The notes under the pieces: generated by a model
The model's database searches: none
Seen by the model: only the letters and a program-made list of their open reading frames with translations
Told to the model about the DNA's origin: nothing
Translations under genes and position numbers: made by a program
Source of the DNA: an uncultured Verrucomicrobiota bacterium
GTDB taxonomy: Bacteria; Verrucomicrobiota; Verrucomicrobiia; Limisphaerales; UBA9464
Length of the DNA: 5,371 bases
NCBI GenBank assembly: GCA_903864375.1
Contig: CAIPFS010000586.1
Span: 1 to 5,371, forward strand
Direction of reading: 5' to 3'
Shown: positions 1 to 5,371 of the stretch, piece by piece
Layout: each line of letters opens with the position of its first letter
How positions within the stretch are numbered: position 1 is the stretch's first letter

Positions 1-153
1 GTCAATCCGGCACGAAGCACCGGCCCCGCGATATTCGTTGGAGGCTGGGCTTTGCAGCAATTATGGCTCTTCTGGATCGCTCCGCTGATCGGAGCAGCGC
101 TGGCGGGCGTGGTGTATCCCGTCCTGGCAGGAGAGGCAAAAGAGACCCATTGA
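1..153 (+). CDS. aqpZ: Aquaporin Z-type water channel, C-terminal fragment (5' end outside window)
   Basis: The open frame from the first base gives 50 residues before a TGA stop. It opens with VNPARSTGPAIF, the second NPA box of the MIP/aquaporin family. The Arg directly after NPA is the selectivity-filter Arg of this family. The stretch GGWALQQLWLFW closely matches the AqpZ region between the second half-helix and the last membrane helix. The final helix (about residues 21-44, rich in Leu, Ile, Ala and Gly) ends in a short polar tail, GEAKETH. Known AqpZ proteins have about 230 residues, so roughly the last fifth is present. AqpZ proteins form tetramers in the inner membrane and pass water but not ions. 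Arg plus the AqpZ-like sequence favours a water channel over a glycerol facilitator, but the first NPA box and the other filter residues are outside the window. No functional link to the downstream genes is evident. Confidence 0.93.
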   Translation, partial: VNPARSTGPAIFVGGWALQQLWLFWIAPLIGAALAGVVYPVLAGEAKETH

Positions 154-160
154 TGGCCAC

Positions 161-210
161 AATGGCCGCCGGATCCCCATGAAGAAATCAGGTGCCCGTC
201 CGCGGCCATT
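161..210 (+). terminator. Inverted repeat in the aqpZ-trhA gap, possible weak terminator
   Basis: AATGGCCGC (161-169) and GCGGCCATT (202-210) are exact reverse complements separated by 32 bases. The right arm runs into a short T-rich stretch (ATTTTGATTT, 208-217). The repeat lies eight bases after the aquaporin stop and ends 39 bases before the proposed trhA start. It could be a weak intrinsic terminator or a regulator-binding palindrome. The long loop and interrupted T-run make it a poor textbook terminator. A nested short palindrome, GGCCA-CAA-TGGCC (155-167), overlaps the left arm and would compete with it for folding. Confidence 0.3.
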
Positions 211-249
211 TTGATTTCCCCCCTGTTCGTTCCCGTTGAAGACTACGGG

Positions 250-888
250 ATGAAGGACAATCGCGTCTGGTCTTCCCGGGAGGAGTTTACCCATGCGCTC
301 AGCCACGGCATGGGAGCCGTCGCCGCGTTGGTCGGCGGCGGATTTCTCATCCATTCCGCATGGCGGCGGGGGGGCTTGCCGCAGATCATCGGCGCAACGG
401 TTTTCAGCCTGTCCGCCGTGTTGCTCTATACCATTTCGTCCGCCCTGCACGCGCTGCCGGAGGGGAAAACCCGGGATCAATTTGAGCGACTCGATCACAT
501 TGCCATCTTCCTGCTGATTGCCGGCACCTACACGCCCTTCACGCTGGGGGTGTTGCACGGACCATGGGGATGGACACTCCTGGTCCTGATCTGGTCGATG
601 GCAGCCCTGGGCATCGCCTCCAAACTCTGCCGTGGCCTGGGCAATACCCGGCTTTCAACCGCCCTGTACGTCGGAATGGGCTGGGTCATCCTCATTGCCG
701 CGCGCCCGCTCATCGAACGAATGGCCACTCCCGGGCTGTTGCTGATGCTGGCCGGCGGTGTCTCCTACACGGTGGGGGTGTTTTTCTTCCTCGCCCGCCG
801 GATTCCCTTCAGCCATCTCATCTGGCACCTCTTTGTGATCGGTGGAACGGCCTTTCACTACCTGGCCATCCGCGACTACGCAGGGTAG
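250..888 (+). CDS. trhA: Hemolysin III / PAQR-family membrane protein (TrhA-like)
   Basis: This 212-residue protein is of normal length for the bacterial HlyIII family (PF03006), which belongs to the PAQR/CREST superfamily of seven-helix membrane proteins. The metal-site motifs are all visible: SSALH (63-67), LDH (81-83, with Asp82 and His83), and HLIWH (189-193), the HxxxH motif near the last helix, followed by His203. The signature AGTYTPF is at 91-97. About seven hydrophobic segments fall near 19-39, 44-65, 83-101, 106-124, 136-152, 160-182 and 186-207. Members are linked to membrane fluidity homeostasis, and the name hemolysin is historical; a zinc-dependent hydrolase role is proposed from the superfamily. 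ATG at 250 was chosen because it puts the conserved EEFTHALSHG at residues 11-20, as usual. An in-frame TTG at 211 would add 13 residues with no family support. The ribosome binding site is weak. The neighbours give no clear functional link. Confidence 0.93.
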   Translation: MKDNRVWSSREEFTHALSHGMGAVAALVGGGFLIHSAWRRGGLPQIIGATVFSLSAVLLYTISSALHALPEGKTRDQFERLDHIAIFLLIAGTYTPFTLGVLHGPWGWTLLVLIWSMAALGIASKLCRGLGNTRLSTALYVGMGWVILIAARPLIERMATPGLLLMLAGGVSYTVGVFFFLARRIPFSHLIWHLFVIGGTAFHYLAIRDYAG

Positions 889-930
889 TGGATTGCCGTT
901 GTCTTCCGATTCCATTAGCGTCCCTCATCC

Positions 931-1527
931 ATGAGTGAGGTGACACGCATCATCGACGCCTGCCGTGAAGACGGCAGGGATGCACCGGAGGACATTTTTT
1001 CCCTCGTTTACGATGAACTGCGCCGCCTGGCTGCGGGGAAAATGGCGTCCGAACAGGGCCCCCAGACCCTCCAACCGACGGCCCTCGTCCATGAGGCCTG
1101 GATCCGGCTTCATGGCCGGGGCAACCCCACCTTTCAAAACCGGCAGCACTTTTTTGGAGCAGCTGCAGAGGCCATGCGCCGGATCCTGGTGGACCGCGCC
1201 CGGGCCAAGCAGGCCGTCAAGAGAGGCGGCGGTGCCGTGCGCATCGACCTCGACAAGATCGACTCCGAGGTGGGAACCCATCCCGACAAGGACGAAATGC
1301 TGCTTCAAATCCATGAGGCGCTGGCGGATTTGGCGGCAGAAGACCCGCGGGAGGCCGAAATCGTCAAACTGCGCTTTTTTGCCGGCATGACCGACCTCGA
1401 GATTGCCGCAGCCCTGGAAATCAACGAACGGACCGTGCGCCGGTACTGGGCGCACGCAAAACCATGGCTGTACGCCCGAATCACCGGCTCGAATGGGACG
1501 AATGGAGCGTCAGCCCGGGCCCAGTAG
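931..1527 (+). CDS. ECF-type RNA polymerase sigma factor, TIGR02999 family
   Basis: This 198-residue protein has the two-domain layout of a group 4 sigma factor. Region 2 spans about residues 19-90, with YDELRRLA (27-34), LQPTALVHEAW (47-57) and FFGAAAEAMRRILVDRAR (74-91), all hallmarks of the Sigma70_ECF/TIGR02999 type (PF07638). Region 4 spans about 124-181, with the helix-turn-helix around MTDLEIAAALEINERTVRR (153-171), which should read the -35 element. Between them is a basic linker, KQAVKRGGG. In region 2.2 the acidic residues found in most ECF factors are replaced by Gln48-Pro49-Thr50-Ala51. No anti-sigma gene is adjacent; the next gene on the same strand, 82 bases on, is a membrane-anchored kinase, so control by phosphorylation is plausible (inference). 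The gene begins 42 bases after trhA. No Shine-Dalgarno sequence precedes the ATG, but no upstream alternative looks better. The tail after about residue 184 is short, polar and probably disordered. Its regulon is unknown. Confidence 0.95.
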   Translation: MSEVTRIIDACREDGRDAPEDIFSLVYDELRRLAAGKMASEQGPQTLQPTALVHEAWIRLHGRGNPTFQNRQHFFGAAAEAMRRILVDRARAKQAVKRGGGAVRIDLDKIDSEVGTHPDKDEMLLQIHEALADLAAEDPREAEIVKLRFFAGMTDLEIAAALEINERTVRRYWAHAKPWLYARITGSNGTNGASARAQ

Positions 1528-1609
1528 ACCCGTTCCCCGCATTTCCTGTCCGGTTTGCCGCTTCGATTGCGCATGATCTGGAGTCCGTAGTTGTCGAACC
1601 ATTTCAACC

Positions 1610-4600
1610 ATGGCGTCGCCCATCGAAATCGAACTGTTGGAATCCGCACTGGCCATCCCCGACCCTGGAGACCGCTGTCGGTTTCTGGAGTCCGCGTGCG
1701 CTGGCAATGTCCCCTTGCGACTCGAGGTGGAACGGCTTCTGGATGTTCACCTCGCGGCCGACCTGTTCTTCGAGGAAGCGAGTCCCGATTTTCCAGATTC
1801 GACCCCATCCCCAATCGGTCTGGCTCCGACCGAAGTCGGAAACTATCGCCTCCTGTCCAAGTTGGGAGAGGGAGGTTGGGGGGTGGTGTACCGGGCGGTT
1901 CAGGATCGTCCTGTGCGGCGGGAGGTGGCCGTCAAAGTCATCAAGTTGGGGATGGACACCCGTGCGGTCGTCGCGCGATTCGAGGCCGAACGCCAGGCGT
2001 TGGCGCTGATGGATCACCCCAACATCGCCCGGGTTTTGGACGCGGGATCCACCGAGAATGGCCGGCCCTTCTTTGTCATGGAGCTGGTGGCCGGGATTCG
2101 CATCACGGAGTTTTGCAATCAGCAGCGTCTCTCCGTGGACCGACGGATCGACTTGTTCCTGCAGGTCTGCCATGGAGTCCAGCATGCCCACCAGAAGGGG
2201 GTCATCCACCGGGATCTCAAACCGTCGAACATCCTCGTGGCGGTACACGACAATATCCCGCAGGCGAAGATCATCGATTTTGGCATCGCCAAAGCCACCG
2301 GCGGCGCCCAGCTCAGCGAGCAGACCGCAGTCACGGAGCTCCACCAGGCCATAGGCACCCCGGCGTACATGAGCCCCGAGCAGTCGGGTTGCGGCCCGGG
2401 CGATGTCGACACCCGCAGTGATATTTACAGCCTCGGTGTCATTCTTTTCGAACTTCTCGTCGGACAAACCCCTGTCTCCCCCACCATCCCCTCCTCTGTT
2501 CTTCAACAGCAGCGGCGATCCACTTCACTCGACGATGAACCGGTTTCTCCTTCCACAAGCCTGACTCGAATGAGTCTGGAACGTCGGCAGCTTCAGGCCG
2601 AAATGCGCCAATTGACCTCGGAACGTCTTTTGACCACCCTCCGCGGCGATCTCGATTGGGTCGTCCTGCGCTGCCTGGCACAGGAACCGGCCCGCCGGTA
2701 TCAGACGGTCAAGGAACTGTCCCAGGACCTTGAGCGGTATCTCGGCCACGAACCGGTCGCCGCACGTCCACCCACCCGCGTTTATCGCCTGCGCAAACTG
2801 TACGCCCGACACCGCTTGTTTTTCCTCAGCGCCAGCGGGTTCGCCGTGATCCTGCTGCTGGCATCGGCGACATCGACCTGGATGTACCTGCGGGAACGGT
2901 CCGCCCGTCAATCGGCCCATGTCGAAGCACTCCGCAGTGCCACGGTCGCCCAATTCCTTGAGCAGATGTTTACGGGACTTCGTCCCTCCAATTCCAGGGG
3001 ACGGGATACAAGCCTGCTCCGGGAGATTCTGGAGCGCGCCGCCCAACGGATGACCCATGATCTGAAGGATCAGCCGGACGTGGAGGCGGAACTCCGGGCC
3101 ACCCTTGGCAAGGCGTACGAGGAGGTCGGCTTTCTGGACCGAAGCATCGAAGAGCACCGGCGTGCACTGCAACTCCGCAGGCTCCATTTCGGCCCCGATC
3201 ACCGCCTGGTGGCCTCCTCATTGAATGATCTTTCGGGAGTCCTTTATGCCACCGGACAATTTGAAGAGGCTGAAACCAATATTCTGGCCACCCTGAAACT
3301 GGCCCGAACACTGGGGGGAGAAGAGGACCCCCTTGCCGTGGATGCTCTCTCCCGACTTTCTGTCCTCCGATCCCGCCGGGGTAGGACTACCGAGGCGGTC
3401 GTCCTTGCGCGACAGGTGGTGGCGGTCCGGCGTCAGCAGGCATCTACCAATCGGGTGGAATTTGCCCGGGCTCTCGTTAATCTGGCCTTTGTCTTGAATC
3501 AACCCGACCAGTTGGTCGAGGCCGAACAATTGACCCGCGAGGCCCTCGACATCGAGCGCCGGGAATACCCGGGAGGCGATCCCCGGATGATCGTCACCCT
3601 GACCAACCTCGGGGAAGCGGACGCCGATCTAGGTCGGTTTGAGGATGCGGAGAAATTCACCCGGGAAGCCATCGATCTCGGAATCAAATTCAACGGGAAG
3701 TGTCATCCGACCACGTTTTGGGGCCATGAGGTTCTGGCTCGAATTTTCCGACTGCAACACCGATGGAATGAGTTGGTGCAGCAACGGCGGTTGATTTTTG
3801 AACTGGCAGTCGAACAGTCCCTGTCCGTGGCGATTGACAACGACGTCACCCTGGAGCGGGTGGTTCGCGATGATGCAACGGCGGGACGGGGAGACTTGCT
3901 GGACGAATTGCTGGCAGACCTCCTGAGTCGTCCGAACCTGCAGGACGTGGACCGGGGCTACATCCTGGCGGCGCGCGGTTCCTGGGAGGCGCGGCAGGGC
4001 CTGTGGGATCAGGCAATAGCCACCCTGACCCAGGCCATCCATTTCGACAGCCACAACATCACGGCCACCAGCGACCTCGCCCTGCTGCTCGCGGACCAAG
4101 GCCGTGTTTCCGAGTATCAACAGTGGGTCGACAGGTATTCTGATCAATGGGAACCCACCGAATCCGGCACATTGATTTCAAGGGAAGTTTACCGAACCCT
4201 TCTTCTCCCATCCCTCAGTCGCCCCTCGCCGGCGTGGACGGCATGGATGGAGAAGGCGTGCAATCTGGACCCCATCCAGGTGGAGCAACCACTGATTGAA
4301 TGGACGATGGGTTTCCTGCGATACCGTCTGGGGGAGTTCAAGGTCGCCGAGGAGATCAGCCAAAAGATTCTCGCGGAGTCCGTCTCAACCCTGGAACAGC
4401 GGATTCTCGCGAACCTGCTTCTGGCCGGCACACGAAATCGATTGGGCAGCAGGGAGGAAGCGCGAAGACTTCTGGATGAAGCGGAGCGACAGTGGGCCGG
4501 AGTTTCAAACCCAGGGCGGGACAACAACACGGATTTCGACTGGAGAACCCACCGACTGATATCGATCTTTATGCGGGAACTCCGTCAGGACTTCGCCGTC

Positions 4601-4633
4601 GACCCGGTGGCCGGCCATCAATCCAGCCCATGA
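1610..4633 (+). CDS. Membrane-anchored Ser/Thr protein kinase with C-terminal TPR sensor region
   Basis: This 1007-residue protein starts with a short helical region (about 5-55, with LRLEVERLLD) that is usual in PVC-group kinases. The Hanks-type kinase domain (about 79-380) looks intact: glycine loop GEGGWGVVY (86-94), VAVK with Lys109, helix C Glu127, HRDLKPSN (200-207, Asp202), DFG (223-225), GTPAYMSPE (249-257), and DIYSLG (271-276). Thr230, Ser236, Thr239, Thr242 and Thr250 lie in or beside the activation loop. A Ser/Gln/Arg-rich insert (about 286-343) precedes LRGDLDWVVLRCL, a typical motif of this family. One membrane helix is at about 403-425, preceded by a basic stretch that suggests a cytoplasmic kinase. 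The rest is mostly helical. TPR-like repeats of 42-43 residues are clearest at about 494-700, with weaker ones at about 783-840 and 890-960. This part probably binds a protein or ligand, outside the membrane if the topology is as inferred. An in-frame stop at 1574 limits upstream starts. Substrates are unknown; the sigma factor upstream is the leading candidate. Confidence 0.94.
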   Translation: MASPIEIELLESALAIPDPGDRCRFLESACAGNVPLRLEVERLLDVHLAADLFFEEASPDFPDSTPSPIGLAPTEVGNYRLLSKLGEGGWGVVYRAVQDRPVRREVAVKVIKLGMDTRAVVARFEAERQALALMDHPNIARVLDAGSTENGRPFFVMELVAGIRITEFCNQQRLSVDRRIDLFLQVCHGVQHAHQKGVIHRDLKPSNILVAVHDNIPQAKIIDFGIAKATGGAQLSEQTAVTELHQAIGTPAYMSPEQSGCGPGDVDTRSDIYSLGVILFELLVGQTPVSPTIPSSVLQQQRRSTSLDDEPVSPSTSLTRMSLERRQLQAEMRQLTSERLLTTLRGDLDWVVLRCLAQEPARRYQTVKELSQDLERYLGHEPVAARPPTRVYRLRKLYARHRLFFLSASGFAVILLLASATSTWMYLRERSARQSAHVEALRSATVAQFLEQMFTGLRPSNSRGRDTSLLREILERAAQRMTHDLKDQPDVEAELRATLGKAYEEVGFLDRSIEEHRRALQLRRLHFGPDHRLVASSLNDLSGVLYATGQFEEAETNILATLKLARTLGGEEDPLAVDALSRLSVLRSRRGRTTEAVVLARQVVAVRRQQASTNRVEFARALVNLAFVLNQPDQLVEAEQLTREALDIERREYPGGDPRMIVTLTNLGEADADLGRFEDAEKFTREAIDLGIKFNGKCHPTTFWGHEVLARIFRLQHRWNELVQQRRLIFELAVEQSLSVAIDNDVTLERVVRDDATAGRGDLLDELLADLLSRPNLQDVDRGYILAARGSWEARQGLWDQAIATLTQAIHFDSHNITATSDLALLLADQGRVSEYQQWVDRYSDQWEPTESGTLISREVYRTLLLPSLSRPSPAWTAWMEKACNLDPIQVEQPLIEWTMGFLRYRLGEFKVAEEISQKILAESVSTLEQRILANLLLAGTRNRLGSREEARRLLDEAERQWAGVSNPGRDNNTDFDWRTHRLISIFMRELRQDFAVDPVAGHQSSP

Positions 4634-5085
4634 AAGTCGACCGTCATTTGGTCTCCGTCCATCTCCAGCACCGCCACTGACCGGGCGGTGGCATGGCGTG
4701 GTGCCCCCGAGTACCCCGGGTTGATGAAGAGGCGGCCTCCAATGAGCTCATGGTGCCTGCGATGAGTATGACCGAACACCACCACATCCGGGGCGTGATG
4801 AAGAAAACTCAGCTGAATCCGCTCCGTCAGTGCCTTGGGATCGACGATGTGATGGAGCAGGAACTTGCGGTCTCCCAGGTCCACCACTTCGAGATCACGG
4901 AATTCAAACCGGGGGTCATCCGTATTTCCCAGCACCGCCGTCACCGGGGCAATCGCCTCCAGGTCCAGAATGAGACTGGGAAAACCGATGTCACCGGCAT
5001 GCAGGATATGATCCACCCCTTTGAAGAGGTCGAGAACCCGTGGGTCCAAATGCCCATGGGTATCAGAAAGCACGCCGATTTTCAT
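4618..5085 (-). CDS. YfcE/MJ0936-family metallophosphoesterase
   Basis: This complete 155-residue protein is of normal length for the small calcineurin-like phosphoesterases of the YfcE/MJ0936 type (PF12850). The metal-binding motifs come in the expected order: SDTHGH with Asp8 and His10, HAGDIG with Asp32, GNTD with Asn54, LLHH with His78 as the likely ligand, and GHTH with His106 and His108. The late family motif NPGYSGAPR (122-130) is also present. Members hydrolyse phosphodiesters such as bis-pNPP in vitro, using two divalent metals; the natural substrate is mostly unknown and none can be inferred here. There is no signal peptide, so it is likely cytoplasmic. At 77-83 the protein reads LHHIVDP where many homologues have HG or HGH; this is probably a tolerated variation. 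The ATG is fixed by the conserved MKIGVLSDTHG start, although no Shine-Dalgarno sequence is seen. Its stop lies inside the convergent kinase gene. It probably shares an operon with the gene 17 bases upstream. Confidence 0.95.
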   Translation of the reverse strand: MKIGVLSDTHGHLDPRVLDLFKGVDHILHAGDIGFPSLILDLEAIAPVTAVLGNTDDPRFEFRDLEVVDLGDRKFLLHHIVDPKALTERIQLSFLHHAPDVVVFGHTHRRHHELIGGRLFINPGYSGAPRHATARSVAVLEMDGDQMTVDFHGLD

Positions 5086-5102
5086 GCGGAGGACGTCACA
5101 AG

Positions 5103-5371
5103 TCAGGCTCCGGCTTCCTCGGGCTCGGCTTCCTCAGGAACCTCCCCTTTTTCCACGGGAGATTCGGCGCTGACGTACAATCCCGCCCAGCCAAACAGAG
5201 CAGTAAAGAGGGCACTGCTGAGCAGCGAATTCTTGAAAAACTCCCAGGTGGCCGGCCAATCCCCGGCTCCCTTGGTCAGGGCTTGAAGCCATCCCGCCAG
5301 CGTCCGGGTGTATTCGGGGTGATGGAAAGGGTTCAGAAGCCAGGACAGACTGTTGGTGACGAGGTAAAAAA
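5103..5371 (-). CDS. DUF6580-like small membrane protein, C-terminal fragment (5' end outside window)
   Basis: The minus-strand frame open at the right edge gives 88 residues before a TGA stop; the start lies beyond the window. Its opening FYLVTNSLSWLL, then TLAGWLQALTKG (23-34) and WEFFKNSLLSSALFTALFG (42-60), resemble the end of DUF6580 proteins (PF20221). These are small multi-pass membrane proteins seen in Verrucomicrobiota and neighbours. A substrate-binding or transport role has been suggested by analogy to ECF-transporter S components, but I cannot confirm it. A hydrophobic segment at about 48-66 is the last membrane helix. It is followed by an unusually acidic tail rich in Glu, Pro and Ala, partly made of a short tandem repeat. 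The gene ends 17 bases before the phosphoesterase start on the same strand, so co-transcription is likely. The family assignment is by eye from motif resemblance; the membrane nature is clear from the sequence. Confidence 0.72.
   Translation of the reverse strand, partial: FYLVTNSLSWLLNPFHHPEYTRTLAGWLQALTKGAGDWPATWEFFKNSLLSSALFTALFGWAGLYVSAESPVEKGEVPEEAEPEEAGA
5106..5135 (-). repeat. Two-copy 15-bp imperfect tandem repeat coding for an acidic tail
   Basis: Two adjacent 15-base units, GGCTCCGGCTTCCTC (5106-5120) and GGGCTCGGCTTCCTC (5121-5135) on the + strand, match at 12 of 15 positions. Read on the minus strand they code for EEAEP followed by EEAGA at the very end of the DUF6580-like protein. 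This looks like a small in-frame duplication that lengthened a disordered acidic tail. The copy number may vary between strains. Confidence 0.6.

Noticed and set aside
153..214. Two tiny frames after the aquaporin stop (ATG at 153, 9 residues; ATG at 179, 11 residues)
   Set aside because: Both are too short, lack a ribosome binding site, and have no amino-acid pattern of a leader peptide. The ATG overlapping the aquaporin stop is probably chance.
211..249. TTG start for the hemolysin III protein, adding 13 residues
   Set aside because: The added residues are not hydrophobic in a signal-like way and do not match the family start. ATG at 250 gives the usual spacing to the conserved EEFTHALSHG.
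891..925. Possible promoter before the sigma gene (TTGCCG and TAGCGT, about 17 bases apart)
   Set aside because: The match to -35 and -10 consensus is weak, mostly the first bases of each box, and such matches are expected by chance.
1490..1505. Direct repeat CGAATGG twice near the sigma 3' end
   Set aside because: Only two 7-base copies coding for SNG-TNG in a disordered tail; too short to call a functional repeat.
1464..2009. Plus-strand frame overlapping the sigma 3' end and the kinase 5' end
   Set aside because: It overlaps two well-supported genes in another frame and has a Trp/Pro/Arg-rich translation without a domain, so it is not a fusion or linker gene.
1604..2506. Long minus-strand open frame of 300 codons opposite the kinase domain
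   Set aside because: It lies entirely opposite the conserved catalytic motifs of the kinase, its translation has no recognisable domain, and long antisense frames are expected in GC-rich coding DNA.
2525..3202. Minus-strand open frame of 225 codons opposite the kinase C-lobe and membrane segment
   Set aside because: It is a shadow of the kinase gene with low-complexity composition and no recognisable family.
4693..5286. Plus-strand open frame of 197 codons across the phosphoesterase
   Set aside because: It runs antisense to the conserved metal-binding motifs of the phosphoesterase and to the DUF6580-like end; its translation resembles no known protein.

Overview
This is a GC-rich bacterial fragment. 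The best guess for its source is Verrucomicrobiota or a related PVC-group bacterium. The reasons are a sigma factor of the TIGR02999 type directly followed by a membrane-anchored Ser/Thr kinase with a TPR tail, a pairing that is common in Verrucomicrobiota and Planctomycetota, and a gene ending that resembles the DUF6580 family. The assignment is by recognition only; no rRNA or phylogenetic marker lies in the window. Six genes can be supported, two of them cut by the window edges, and together they fill almost the whole sequence.

The left part (1-888, + strand) holds the 3' end of an aquaporin Z-type water channel, including its second NPA box. A 96-base gap containing a 9-bp inverted repeat follows, and then a complete hemolysin III/PAQR-family (TrhA-like) membrane protein.

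The central part (931-4633, + strand) is the most interesting. An ECF sigma factor of 198 residues is followed after 82 bases by a 1007-residue kinase. The kinase has an apparently intact Hanks-type catalytic domain, one membrane segment, and a C-terminal half of about 580 residues that is rich in TPR-like helical repeats. No anti-sigma factor gene lies beside the sigma gene. The sigma region 2.2 lacks the usual acidic residues and has Gln-Pro-Thr-Ala in their place. This suggests, as inference, that the kinase phosphorylates the sigma factor to activate it, as reported for ECF43-type sigma factors and their partner kinases.

The right part (4618-5371, - strand) holds a YfcE/MJ0936-type metallophosphoesterase whose 3' end overlaps the kinase gene tail-to-tail by 16 bp. 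Seventeen bases upstream of it is the 3' end of a small membrane protein gene resembling DUF6580. These two minus-strand genes probably form an operon.

No tRNA, rRNA, CRISPR array, insertion sequence or convincing promoter was seen. None of the four visible start codons has a good Shine-Dalgarno sequence.
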